NCBI RefSeq assembly: GCF_000224515.1
Contig: NZ_AGAF01000104.1
Coordinates: 1-64,000 of the forward strand
DNA: 64,000 nt
DNA from: Desulfosporosinus sp. OT
GTDB taxonomy: Bacteria > Bacillota > Desulfitobacteriia > Desulfitobacteriales > Desulfitobacteriaceae
Reading direction: 5' to 3'
Of this stretch, positions 51,984 to 60,394 are shown piece by piece. The first letter of the stretch is position 1. Every line of letters starts with the position of its first letter. The notes beneath the pieces were generated by a model. It was not told the DNA's origin. It did no database searches and worked only from the letters and a program-made list of their open reading frames with translations. Made by a program: the position numbers and the translations under genes.

Positions 51984-52135
51984 TATAAAAATGATTTTGC
52001 CAAGTCCGGAAATCGTAAATTTGACAAAGCAAACTGAAAATACTACAAAGCTATTAGTTATAGATTTAGTAGTATTTCAGCTTGATTAGTTAAGTTTAAA
52101 TTATATGTTTTGATCGCCGCTATGCAAAAAAAGCT

Positions 52136-52185
52136 AAGAGTCTAAAACCAGCAATTAAGCCTGCTGATATTTAGACTCTTTTTTA
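52136..52185 (+). terminator. terminator of the channel gene
   Basis: AAGAGTCTAAA and TTTAGACTCTT arms with an inner CAGCA/TGCTG stem, followed by TTTT. It may work for both strands, as the convergent gene at 52238 ends close by. Confidence 0.75.
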
Positions 52186-52237
52186 GACTCATATTCTTTT
52201 TACAAGAAAATGAACGGGAACTGACAAATAGGCCTTT

Positions 52238-52492
52238 TCACTTTGGTTTACGACTAAAACGACTTAAAAATGCTTTAATTCCCCCACTTTTCTGTGGCTG
52301 AGCTTCGACATTTAAGGTCTCTAATAAATTGCCATCTCCTGCCTGCGGGTTTGGCTGTTGGAATGTCCCACCTTGATACATTGCTGGGAAATTCATTCCC
52401 CGTTTCTGCATAAAACGTTCCAGACCTCGCATAGGCAAAGGATTTTGCGGCATATTTTGATTATTATAGAGATTAAACCGTCCTAACGGCAT
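52238..52492 (-). CDS. small Asn/Gln/Pro-rich protein of unknown function
   Basis: 84 residues. The N-terminal 60 residues are rich in Asn, Gln, Pro and Met (FNLYNNQNMPQNPLP), and the C-terminus is a basic helix (GGIKAFLSRFSRKPK). No signal peptide and no recognised family. The composition resembles spore-coat or spore-associated proteins, and the two genes upstream encode YjcZ-type sporulation mini-proteins, so a sporulation role is a guess. ATG at 52492 follows GAGGAGGT by nine bases; GTG and TTG codons just upstream are in frame but on the ribosome site. Confidence 0.6.
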   Translation of the reverse strand: MPLGRFNLYNNQNMPQNPLPMRGLERFMQKRGMNFPAMYQGGTFQQPNPQAGDGNLLETLNVEAQPQKSGGIKAFLSRFSRKPK

Positions 52493-52571
52493 TTTCAACA
52501 CACCTCCTCTTTATTTAATGTATTTTAAAATGGGCTCCTATTTAGGAGCCCACCCTTTTCTTAGTCACTTC

Positions 52572-52682
52572 TTAAAAGATAACTCCTAAAGCAATCAAGA
52601 TTAAAATCGCGATCGCAATAATCCCTGCACCTACACACGATCCCCCACCAAAACCACCGCAAGCTCCACCATATCCGTACAT
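52572..52682 (-). CDS. YjcZ-family sporulation mini-protein
   Basis: 36 residues: MYGYGGACGGFGGGSCVGAG then the hydrophobic tail IIAIAILILIALGVIF. A Tyr/Gly/Cys-rich head plus a single membrane helix is the YjcZ layout known from Bacillus spores. The ATG has GGAGG about 9 bases upstream. It forms a tandem pair with the next gene; both are too short for usual gene callers. The function of the family is not known. Confidence 0.8.
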   Translation of the reverse strand: MYGYGGACGGFGGGSCVGAGIIAIAILILIALGVIF

Positions 52683-52735
52683 ATCCTTATACCTCCTTTT
52701 AATTTTAGGTTAATAAACGTTAGGGCTCTGAAGGT

Positions 52736-52840
52736 TTAGAATACAATGCCCATCGCGATAAGAAGCAAGATAATTACAACTACAATCGCGATACCAGCAC
52801 CTACTCCACCACCAGCTACTCCGCCAGCTCCAAATGCCAT
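52736..52840 (-). CDS. YjcZ-like sporulation mini-protein
   Basis: 34 residues: MAFGAGGVAGGGVGAG then the helix IAIVVVIILLLIAMGIVF. It is a clear paralogue of the neighbour at 52572-52682 but without Tyr and Cys in the Gly-rich head. AAAGGGGG precedes the ATG. The pair is separated by 53 bases and probably co-transcribed. I did not find a convincing sigma-E or sigma-K promoter. Confidence 0.75.
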   Translation of the reverse strand: MAFGAGGVAGGGVGAGIAIVVVIILLLIAMGIVF

Positions 52841-53003
52841 TTTAAATCCCCCTTTCATTCTTAATACATCATACGCTTTTATTAATTCTAGTGTTCCATA
52901 TTATTCCATTAATTACGGTTTTTTTATGTTTGTTCATTTCCTTCAAATCATTTAGATCTAAATAATTACGTCGATTAACCACCGGGTGTGACAGCTATAA
53001 AGA

Positions 53004-53227
53004 AAACTTGGCTGGCGCCCGAAGACCTGTCTTCGCACGTATTAGCCTTCTTGCAGCCTTGGCGAAGGCGGCTGCCTTAGTTGCACTTATGCGCTGGCCA
53101 AGGATGGCCGAGTGTCCCTGTAACCCGAAGACACGGTCTTCGCACGTATTAACCTTTCTTGCAGGATGGTGAGAAGGGACCTTCCAGAAAGTATGAAACA
53201 AAAAGTTATACTTTCTGACTAGTATAA
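53004..53227 (+). repeat. intergenic repeat element, type B copy 2
   Basis: It begins with AAACTTGGCTGGCGCC and contains two GAAGAC...GTCTTCGCACGTATTA units (one reads GAAGACCTGTCTTC), the stretch GGCCAAGGATGGCCGAGTGTCCCTGTA shared with the copy at 62.9 kb, and the end motif AGTTATACTTTCTGA (53204-53218) before the glnB terminator. No gene. With flanking AT-rich DNA it fills 52841-53229. Confidence 0.75.
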
Positions 53228-53229
53228 AA

Positions 53230-53265
53230 AAATCCGCTATCCCAATAATATGGGATAACGGATTT
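53230..53265 (-). terminator. terminator of the amt-glnB operon
   Basis: AAATCCG-c-TATCCCA and TGGGATA-a-CGGATTT form a stem with one mismatch and a 6-base loop. On the minus strand a T7 run follows. Confidence 0.85.
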
Positions 53266-53303
53266 CCTATAGTTGTTCAGCATAGTTCCTGATTATTTCA
53301 CAT

Positions 53304-53642
53304 TTACAATGCGTTTTCTCCTGTGGCTCCTGTTCTTATTGTATACGCATTTTCCACGGCAGACACAAAAATCTTTCCGTCTCCGATTTCCCCAGTTCGC
53401 GCCACTTTCGTAATGACTTGGATCACCTCTTCCACGTATTGATCCATGACTACAATTTCGACCTTCACTTTAGGAATAAGATGCACGTTATATTCTACGC
53501 CCCGATAAACCTGAGTCTGCCCCTTCTGTTTGCCACAACCAATTACCTGGGTCACCGTCAAACCATTGACTCCATGAGCGCCTAACGCATCTTTCAGGCT
53601 GTCCAGTTTTCCCGGACGGATAATCGCTTCAATCTTCTTCAT
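53304..53642 (-). CDS. glnB: PII nitrogen-regulatory protein
   Basis: 112 residues, standard PII length. KIEAIIRPGKLDSLKDAL starts the fold, the T-loop contains Tyr51 in VYRGVEYNV, and KIFVSAVENAYTIRTGATGE is the ATP/2-oxoglutarate-binding end. It should bind and block the ammonium channel encoded 53 bases upstream according to energy and nitrogen status; by position it is GlnK-like. ATG at 53642 has GGGAGGG six bases upstream, which decides against the frame start five codons earlier. Confidence 0.93.
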   Translation of the reverse strand: MKKIEAIIRPGKLDSLKDALGAHGVNGLTVTQVIGCGKQKGQTQVYRGVEYNVHLIPKVKVEIVVMDQYVEEVIQVITKVARTGEIGDGKIFVSAVENAYTIRTGATGENAL

Positions 53643-53695
53643 ATCCAACCCTCCCAACGAGATTTAGCTTTGTCTAAACTATAGTACTAGTTGAA

Positions 53696-54925
53696 TCAGA
53701 TAAAATCCGGATAAGCCTCTTCTCCGTGTAAGGACAAATTCAAACCGATTGCTTCCTGTTCCTCACTGACACGAAGTTTCATCACTAAGCCGATCACTTT
53801 CAAAATAATAAACGTAGCCACGACAGCAAATACCACTGTTATCAAAACACTTAGGGCTTGGATCCCTAAAAGTGAAGCATTTCCGTAGAACAACCCATCT
53901 GCACCAGCCGAATTGATGGTTTTAGTGGCGAAAATCCCAGTTGCCAAGGCTCCCCATGTACCACCAATCCCATGACATCCAAAGGCGTCTAACGCATCGT
54001 CATAGCCGAATTTCGCTTTCATTATACTGATGGCTAGATAGCAAACGATACCACCGACTAAGCCAATGAATATCGAGGAAAGTGGGGTTACAAATCCTGC
54101 GCCCGGGGTTATGGCTACTAATCCGGCAACCGCACCGCTGGCTGCCCCAAGCATGGTGGATTTTCCTCGATGAAGACGCTCGACCACTGCCCAGGCTACT
54201 GCAGCTGCAGCTGCAGCTGTGTTAGTATTCACAAAAGCCATACCGGCCAAACCGCTCGCACCCAGAGCGCTTCCAGCATTAAACCCAAACCAGCCAAACC
54301 AGAGGAGACCTGCTCCCAACACAGTCATTGGAATATGATGCGGTGCCATTGATTCTTTACCAAGCCCTTTACGTTTTCCAAGGACCAAAGCTACTATCAA
54401 TCCTGAATATCCCGAACTGATATGCACCACGTTCCCTCCTGCAAAGTCCAACGCTCCAAGAGTCCTTAAGAAACCACCGACACCCCAAACCCAATGGGCT
54501 AATGGATCATAAACAAACGTTGCCCACAATAACACGAAAGCAATAAATGCCGGAAAACGCATCCGTTCTGCGAAAGAGCCACTGATCAAAGCGGGGGTGA
54601 TGACTGCAAACATCATTTGGAAAGCCATAAAAACAATCGCTGGAATGGTTGCTGCATAATCAGGATTAGGATCTATTCCCACTCCATTTAATCCCAACCA
54701 ATTTAGGCCTCCAATCAAGCCATGAATGTCTGGCCCAAAGGCCAATGTATATCCCACCAATATCCACTGCAAAGACATAAGGCCAATGACAATCCAACTA
54801 TGCATGAGAGTGCTGAGAACATTCTTTTTACGCACCATACCACCATAAAAAAGTGCTAAACCGGGTGTCATAAGAAAAACTAGTGCTGTACAAATCATAA
54901 TAAAACTTGTATCCCCAGTATCCAT
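53696..54925 (-). CDS. amt: ammonium transporter
   Basis: 409 residues with eleven membrane helices, of the Amt/MEP/Rh family. FYGGMVRKKNVLSTLM, ITPALISGSFAERMRFPAF, GGNVVHISSGYSGL and DDALDAFGCHGIGGTWGAL carry the pore residues, including the twin His (HISSG, CHGIGG). It moves ammonium into the cell under control of the downstream PII protein. There is no signal peptide, and the N-terminus begins directly in helix 1. ATG at 54925 has GAGGAGG upstream; a terminator-like hairpin ends about 17 bases before the start codon. Confidence 0.95.
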   Translation of the reverse strand: MDTGDTSFIMICTALVFLMTPGLALFYGGMVRKKNVLSTLMHSWIVIGLMSLQWILVGYTLAFGPDIHGLIGGLNWLGLNGVGIDPNPDYAATIPAIVFMAFQMMFAVITPALISGSFAERMRFPAFIAFVLLWATFVYDPLAHWVWGVGGFLRTLGALDFAGGNVVHISSGYSGLIVALVLGKRKGLGKESMAPHHIPMTVLGAGLLWFGWFGFNAGSALGASGLAGMAFVNTNTAAAAAAVAWAVVERLHRGKSTMLGAASGAVAGLVAITPGAGFVTPLSSIFIGLVGGIVCYLAISIMKAKFGYDDALDAFGCHGIGGTWGALATGIFATKTINSAGADGLFYGNASLLGIQALSVLITVVFAVVATFIILKVIGLVMKLRVSEEQEAIGLNLSLHGEEAYPDFI

Positions 54926-54942
54926 ACCAATTCCTCCTCTTC

Positions 54943-54993
54943 AAAAAAATGGCGCTTTGAGCTACTCTTATCGAGTATCCTCAAAGCGCCATT
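54943..54993 (-). terminator. terminator or attenuator just upstream of amt
   Basis: Minus-strand AATGGCGCTTTGAG, an inner TACTC-gataa-GAGTA hairpin, then CTCAAAGCGCCATT directly followed by TTTTTT and the amt ribosome site GAGGAGG. The T-run ends within four bases of the ribosome site, so it may be a conditional attenuator of amt. It could also end transcripts from the DUF445 genes. The rest of 54994-55197 is empty. Confidence 0.7.
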
Positions 54994-55197
54994 GCTTTGC
55001 TTTCATGTTTTTCCTACCCAAGGGTCATAGGCTGTGCACACCTTATGTTTGGTATTCTAGCACGAAGATGAACGGTTTTGCAATAGTTTTTTTTAAGAAT
55101 CCTGTATACGCGCTCTGTGAACTCGAACTTATAAGTCTTACGCTAAATTTAGACATTCACATCGGAGGAAAACAGAACATATTCTTATGTCTCTAGC

Positions 55198-56520
55198 TTA
55201 GCGAAAAATTTGTGTAATAAAGTTCATAAACGCTGGCGTGATGTAGGGGGTATAGACAAAATCTAAGAACAAAAACAGAATAAGTCCCACAACCCCACCG
55301 ATCATGGAGCCATTGATCCTGATCCATTGGAGATCGTTACCCGCCTTGTCCTCAACAAATTGATTTAGATCCTGGTCTGTATATGCTTCAAGAGTCTCTC
55401 TAACCATGCAACCGATCATGTCATGTTCATTTTGGATCACCTGACATATGGTATCCACAATGAACCTATTAATTTTCTCCCGAAGTTCTGGATTATCCTG
55501 AATACTAACCCAGTATCTATCTACGAAAGACTGAACCACATGATAGAATTCATTTGGTTCAGAAGAAGTTAAAGGAGCGGCAACGACGTTCAGAGCTGGG
55601 CGAAGAATCGTTTCTAAAAATTCTTCCAACAACTCTTCTGACAATAAGTCCTCCTTCCAATGCTCAGCTTGTGCCACAAACTGGAAATTAGAGTTTAATT
55701 TAACTATCCCTTCCAATAAAGCATCCCTGAGATTGTCACGCAACGAATCCATCGGGTTTCTTAATCTTCGTAAGGTTAAAAGCAGCTCTACTTGCAAAGC
55801 ATCTGCTGCTTCATCGAGGTTTAAGCCGTCGGACATTTCCATAAATCCCATCAAGGTGCGAAATATTGACCCCCCATTGCTTACTTTTTCCTCTTTAACT
55901 TCCTCAAGGTAACGCAGAATAACCAAGCGAGTTTCTTCGTCAGCGGCTTTATCCCACAATCTTTCAGCTAATAGGTCCAGCCCTTGATCGATATATCCAT
56001 GCGCTAACGCCCACTCACTCAGGATTTGCACCTTTGGCGCCAAGTACCAAGTCTTGGCACCGCTGCGGAGGAACTTTGCTAAGCTCTCAGCAAGCTGGGA
56101 TGGTTCCTGTTTTTCTGCATAACGACGGAGATAGGCCAAAGTCTTGTTAGTTAGATAAACCGACCCACCTGCTCTCTCGACATATTGAAAGAGTCCATCA
56201 ACAAATGAAATCCTCTCGATTTTCTTACGGATTACATCCATGCGCAGCAATTCTGTCTGCACTATGCTCGCCACGGCTTCAATCACCTTTTCACGATTTC
56301 GAGGGATCAGGGCAGTATGATAACCCCAACCCAACGGTTTTTTAAAAATTGCCGTTACTGCAAACCAATCAGCGATTCCACCAACTAAAGCTGCTTCCGA
56401 GACAAAATATATTAACCTGATTCCAAACACATTAGGACTCATATATTCTAGCACTGCCGCACCTATGAAAAAGAGGAAAACGACGGTTAAAGTGATATTT
56501 GCTTTTTTATGATAGTTCAT
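55198..56520 (-). CDS. DUF445 membrane-associated protein
   Basis: 440 residues: a membrane helix near the N-terminus followed by the family core VGGIADWFAVTAIFKKPLG, IPRNREKVIEAVASIVQ, a long helical middle part, and at the C-terminus EDKAGNDLQWIRINGSMIGG and a last membrane helix. This matches DUF445 (YheB-like) proteins; their function is not established. It overlaps the next gene by four bases (ATGA), so it is coupled with its paralogue. ATG start at 56520. Confidence 0.85.
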   Translation of the reverse strand: MNYHKKANITLTVVFLFFIGAAVLEYMSPNVFGIRLIYFVSEAALVGGIADWFAVTAIFKKPLGWGYHTALIPRNREKVIEAVASIVQTELLRMDVIRKKIERISFVDGLFQYVERAGGSVYLTNKTLAYLRRYAEKQEPSQLAESLAKFLRSGAKTWYLAPKVQILSEWALAHGYIDQGLDLLAERLWDKAADEETRLVILRYLEEVKEEKVSNGGSIFRTLMGFMEMSDGLNLDEAADALQVELLLTLRRLRNPMDSLRDNLRDALLEGIVKLNSNFQFVAQAEHWKEDLLSEELLEEFLETILRPALNVVAAPLTSSEPNEFYHVVQSFVDRYWVSIQDNPELREKINRFIVDTICQVIQNEHDMIGCMVRETLEAYTDQDLNQFVEDKAGNDLQWIRINGSMIGGVVGLILFLFLDFVYTPYITPAFMNFITQIFR

Positions 56521-57764
56521 CGTAACACCATCCCGAGCAAGTAGATCAACATTCCAGCCAAACTGCCTACGATCGACCCATTAATCCGAATCATTTGCAG
56601 GTCATTACCAGCTTTGTCCTCAATCAGCTCAACTAGCATGTCATCCGTCAGCGGGTCCAGACCTTCACGAACCATTCGCCCGATTATATTATGATGATGA
56701 CCAATCCGCTTTTGAAGAATATTTTTAACCTCTTCGTCCACTTTCAGCCTAAGGTCAAGATTATGTTCTAATCTCCCAAGGTATTCGTCCCAGTTGCCTC
56801 GTAAATCAGCACTTATAGTTTCAAGCATAGCAGGCAACTTTCCCGAGCTTGTCCTCAATAACCCGGCCGTTTGGCCCTTTACTTTTCTGTTTTCCAATAC
56901 TCTCGTTACGGCAGTAAGGAAAAACCGATCGACCCTTTCTTGAAGTGAAGATTTCGTCTTGAGTTCCACGACAAAGTGAAGCAAGGAATCCTTCAGCCAC
57001 TGCTCAACTGTACCGTCCTGTAAAGCTGTTTTGACCTTTTCTTGGAGACCGTGCGCCAGAACAGAGGGCGCAGGCAGGAACTTTTCGACCAGTTTCCGAG
57101 CAGGATTGTTTTCCCCATATCGTGTCAAGGCAGCCTCCATCATATCCGTTAGTGCATCACTGACTTCAATCTGATCCACAAATTCGTAGCTAGCCTGGCA
57201 GATGACCTTCAATAGCTGGTCGACATCTCCGTGTTCCACGGAAAATCTGATAACTTCAGCAAGAGTTTGCGAAAGATTCAAATTATCTATGTTTTGTTGA
57301 AACAAGCCCTGAATCTGTCGTTTAAGCCCATCCGGCTCCACATGGTTAACCATATCCTCAGCGAGATCCGTTAGTAAGAGGCCCACAGCAAGCTTAACCT
57401 CCTGCTTGCCAAAGACCCGAATGAGTACTCCAGAAAAATCCCAAGCGGATAGTTTGCGCTGAAGCAGGTCTTGCGACAGTAATTCATTCTGTACCATATC
57501 TGCCAAGGCAGAAAATATACGGTCTCGGTTCTGGGGAATAATTTCCGTTCGTAGGATTTTGCCTGATCTAATTCCCAAAGGCCGCCGAAAAAGCGCTGTC
57601 ACTGCAAACCAATCGGCAAGCCCCCCGATCATTCCCGCGCTACATCCACTTGAGATGAGTCCGCCAGCAAAACTCCCATGAAAAGGATAACTTATTAAAA
57701 ATCCTAGGGTAATCCCCCCCAGGGTGAGATTAGCAACCCGAGTATTATTTATTCTTTTGGCCAT
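56517..57764 (-). CDS. DUF445 membrane-associated protein, paralogue
   Basis: 415 residues with the same plan as its downstream neighbour: GGLADWFAVTALFRRPLG after the first hydrophobic helix, IPQNRDRIFSALADMVQ, and EDKAGNDLQMIRINGSIVG before the C-terminal helix. Two adjacent DUF445 genes point to a tandem duplication that has since diverged widely; the pair may form a hetero-oligomer. ATG at 57764 with TAGGTGA about six bases upstream. The unit is bounded upstream by a nested repeat element (57.9 kb) and downstream by the hairpin before amt. Confidence 0.85.
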   Translation of the reverse strand: MAKRINNTRVANLTLGGITLGFLISYPFHGSFAGGLISSGCSAGMIGGLADWFAVTALFRRPLGIRSGKILRTEIIPQNRDRIFSALADMVQNELLSQDLLQRKLSAWDFSGVLIRVFGKQEVKLAVGLLLTDLAEDMVNHVEPDGLKRQIQGLFQQNIDNLNLSQTLAEVIRFSVEHGDVDQLLKVICQASYEFVDQIEVSDALTDMMEAALTRYGENNPARKLVEKFLPAPSVLAHGLQEKVKTALQDGTVEQWLKDSLLHFVVELKTKSSLQERVDRFFLTAVTRVLENRKVKGQTAGLLRTSSGKLPAMLETISADLRGNWDEYLGRLEHNLDLRLKVDEEVKNILQKRIGHHHNIIGRMVREGLDPLTDDMLVELIEDKAGNDLQMIRINGSIVGSLAGMLIYLLGMVLR

Positions 57765-57864
57765 AATTTTTCACCTACATCAAAGCATTAATAAGAATCC
57801 AAGCTTACACTTTTGAGAGCACTCATAGACACAAACAGCGCCACACGGTTGACAGCTTCGCTCC

Positions 57865-58175
57865 AAACCCCCGTCGACCCAAGCCAGAGGAAGTTTCTCT
57901 GCTTAGAGAGCGCTTTAGTGGAATTGCGTCAATGAGCGCAGGTGATAAGGCGTTAAGAAACGCAACGGGACTTGTCCATGACTCAAACAGGACGTTTGAG
58001 GTTAGAGCACCGCCATGGATGGCAAGGTGCCGTGATGGACTGATGCCGCGGTGCCCGAAGACACTGTCTTCGCTCGTATTAGCCTTCTTGCAGGATGGCA
58101 AAGAGCGGCGCACATGCAGAAAGCCCAGAGGTTTTGCGTTTTAGCCTTAGCGACAAGCGAATAGCAATGGAACGA
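57865..58175 (+). repeat. nested repeat element: type A copy 2 with type B inserted
   Basis: The outer parts match the 23.2-kb copy: CCCCGTCGACCCAAGCC, GAATTGCGT, TTAAGAAACGCAACGGG on the left, and CACATGCAGAAAGCCCAGAGG, split as CACATGCAG and AAAGCCCAGAGG, then TTTTGCGTTTTAGC on the right. Between them (about 57970-58112) lies type B material absent at 23.2 kb, with the hairpin CTCAAAC-aggac-GTTTGAG (57982-58000) and one GAAGACACTGTCTTC unit. Together with the hairpin at 58184 it fills 57765-58290; no gene is present. Confidence 0.78.
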
Positions 58176-58183
58176 GTCGATCA

Positions 58184-58208
58184 CGATAGTCTCCGGTGGA
58201 GACTATCG
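58184..58208. repeat. 11-bp perfect hairpin
   Basis: CGATAGTCTCC-ggt-GGAGACTATCG, between the nested repeat and the end of the MFS gene. There is no T-run on either strand, so it is not a classic terminator. It may belong to the repeat element. Confidence 0.6.
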
Positions 58209-58290
58209 CCGAAGGCGCTGACTCACAACGAACACTTATCGCCGTAGGATGCAGAGACACTTCCTCCCTATTCTAGTCTATTTTTCATTC

Positions 58291-59460
58291 CTACACCAGT
58301 GAAGATTCAATCTTCGGGCTTAGTTTACTTCCGGCAACTAAAACAATCAGCACTAAAAATACTGCCCCCGTGATATATGGTAAGCCCATACCTATTTCAA
58401 AAAGGGCTCCGCCAGTAACCGGGCCAAAAACTCTTCCAAGACTGGCAAATGCCTGAAAAAATCCTAGGGAAGCTCCCTGGCCGCGAGAGTTCTGTTTCGT
58501 AACGAGACTTGAGCTGGTTGGCGTCATCAAGGAGTTACCCACCATAAAAACAACCGTCGAGATCACTAATAAAACAATGTGCCTGGATAATACAATCGAA
58601 ATAAGCCCAAGCGAAGAGAGGAATGCGCCTGAGTTCACGAGTCTAGCCTCCCCAAACTTTTTAACCAATGGGCCAATAAGACCTCCCTGTACAATCACAG
58701 CGAAGATCCCGAGGATAGCAAACGTGATCCCCATTTCTTCAGGGCCAAAACCTACTTTATCTGCCGAATATAAAGCAAAGGTGCTTTCAAACATTGACAT
58801 TGAGAAACTGATGACGAAATTGAAGGCGAATAGAGCAAACAAGGGATCCTTCACGACCGCTAAGGTAAGTCTAGGCCTCCTGCGACCGGGAAGATCCGAA
58901 CGCTTCAGAGATTCTGGCAAAAATCTCCAGGTGAAGGGTAGCAGAAGCAAGGCTAACCCTCCCGCAACGAAGAATGGTAAAGAGAAACTATAAAGACCAA
59001 GCCAACCGCCTATAGCAGGACCAAAAACCATTCCCAGCCCCATCGCAGCACCCAGCATACCCATTCCTTTCGAACGATCTGCTCCTTCCGTAATATCGGC
59101 TAAGTAGGCCATTGCTGTCGGCAAGGTTGCAGAAGAAACCATGCCCGCTAAAGCGCGGAGTCCAATTAATAAATAAAGGTCGTTGATCATCCCGAACATT
59201 AAAAATGTCACACCATATCCACCAAGTCCAATAAGAAGAACTGGCCGACGACCAATGCGATCGGATAGCCTACCCCAAATCGGAGCAAAAATAAACTGCA
59301 TGATGGAATAGACAGACATAAAAATCCCCAAGGAAAGGGCTCCTCCGCCTAACTTTTCCACAAAGAACGGCAAGATTGGAATAACGATTCCGAATCCAAC
59401 CATAACCAAAAATTGAATAATGAGCAGGATTGTCATTGGGCGCATGATCTTCTTTCGCAT
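58291..59460 (-). CDS. MFS efflux transporter, TetA/multidrug type
   Basis: 389 residues, twelve membrane helices. Motif A between helices 2 and 3 reads GRLSDRIGRRPVLLIG, and GMLGAAMGLGMVFGPAIGG is the antiporter motif C of drug-proton exporters. It probably exports a drug or a toxic metabolite. ATG at 59460 with AGGAGC 9 bases upstream. It lies 48 bases behind a MarR-type regulator gene, almost certainly in one operon and under its repression. Confidence 0.88.
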   Translation of the reverse strand: MRKKIMRPMTILLIIQFLVMVGFGIVIPILPFFVEKLGGGALSLGIFMSVYSIMQFIFAPIWGRLSDRIGRRPVLLIGLGGYGVTFLMFGMINDLYLLIGLRALAGMVSSATLPTAMAYLADITEGADRSKGMGMLGAAMGLGMVFGPAIGGWLGLYSFSLPFFVAGGLALLLLPFTWRFLPESLKRSDLPGRRRPRLTLAVVKDPLFALFAFNFVISFSMSMFESTFALYSADKVGFGPEEMGITFAILGIFAVIVQGGLIGPLVKKFGEARLVNSGAFLSSLGLISIVLSRHIVLLVISTVVFMVGNSLMTPTSSSLVTKQNSRGQGASLGFFQAFASLGRVFGPVTGGALFEIGMGLPYITGAVFLVLIVLVAGSKLSPKIESSLV

Positions 59461-59508
59461 TCCGATTAAGCTCCTATCATTTATATCATTTTCTCTCTGA
59501 AATCAGCC

Positions 59509-59979
59509 TTAACAAGGTATCCGATCGTCCCCTTTTTGGAGTGCTAAATCTTCTAACACAATGTTCATCTGTTCTAAGGACCTATTTAGTTCGCTCACCT
59601 GATTAGCATCAAGCTTCTCATAAATGCGTGCGAACTTTGTTTTTCTTTCTTTCTCGAAGGATTTTAATGGCTCAATTCCCTTAGGCGAAAGTTGGATTAA
59701 GACCATTCGGCGATCTTCCTCGCTACGGATCCGTGTAATGAGGCCTAATTTATGAAGTCGATCCACAAATCCTGTGACTGCCCCCAACGTAATACCGAAC
59801 TGTTGGGCAATGTCCGACGGTGTACAGGTTCCACTACGTTCTAGATATTTTAAGAACATCATCTGATGCATGGATAAGTCACTCTCTTCAGGCATCAGAA
59901 AGCATTGATATTTCTTCCAAACCATTCTGAATAAATGGTCAGTCTCTTCCATAAGAGCAACTTCTTTTTCCTTGATCAC
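59509..59979 (-). CDS. MarR-family transcriptional regulator
   Basis: 156 residues with a winged helix: TPSDIAQQFGITLGAVTGFVDRLHKLGLI is the DNA-reading part (SDIAQQFGITLGAVTGFVD), and the wing contains RIRSEEDRRMVLIQLS. N- and C-terminal helices form the dimer. It should repress the efflux operon until a ligand binds. GTG at 59979 lies 8 bases behind AAGGAG; other in-frame starts are on the ribosome site or 30 bases later (MEETDHLF). Confidence 0.88.
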   Translation of the reverse strand: MIKEKEVALMEETDHLFRMVWKKYQCFLMPEESDLSMHQMMFLKYLERSGTCTPSDIAQQFGITLGAVTGFVDRLHKLGLITRIRSEEDRRMVLIQLSPKGIEPLKSFEKERKTKFARIYEKLDANQVSELNRSLEQMNIVLEDLALQKGDDRIPC

Positions 59980-60096
59980 TCGTATCACTCCTTTAATGGT
60001 GAGAGTGTTGCGACCTCAACCACAATTATTAATTATAAGTACCCTAAATAGTTTATGTCAATAAGTATCTCTTCTATAATCAGTCATTTAGTGTTT

Positions 60097-60168
60097 AGTC
60101 TTTTGAGTCCTCTCCCCCTCAACCTTAACTCAAAAGACTCAGTCTCGCATTAGGAGTCTGAGTCTTTT
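60097..60168. promoter_or_regulatory. three-arm alternative hairpin
   Basis: AGTCTTTTGAGT (60097-60108) pairs perfectly with ACTCAAAAGACT (60128-60139). The latter, extended to AAAAGACTCAG, also pairs with CTGAGTCTTTT (60158-60168). The two stems exclude each other, as in a terminator/antiterminator pair. It lies between marR and the hydrogenase operon. No gene lies in 59980-60394. Confidence 0.5.
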
Positions 60169-60394
60169 ATTCCTCACTTCATCATTCCCTTAGGTTACCA
60201 ATGTATTTATTTTGGGTTGTCCGCTTCGAACGAGCAACCGTTCGGTATCCCTACCAGCGTACTAGATTTAATTCTTAAGAGTAACCTCACTGGAGAATCA
60301 TTCAATATTATTTTGTCGGATACTCTGAGATGTATACGTAAATTCATATAACAATGGGAATAGTAAACACAGTTATTGATAAAGGAGGATTCCC

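Noticed and set aside
52995..53201. 68-codon frame in the 53.0-kb repeat
   Set aside because: It lies entirely in type B repeat DNA, has no ribosome site and has no family resemblance.
57931..58144. 70-codon plus-strand frame and overlapping minus frames at 57.9 kb
   Set aside because: They lie completely within the nested repeat element and cross its internal junctions.
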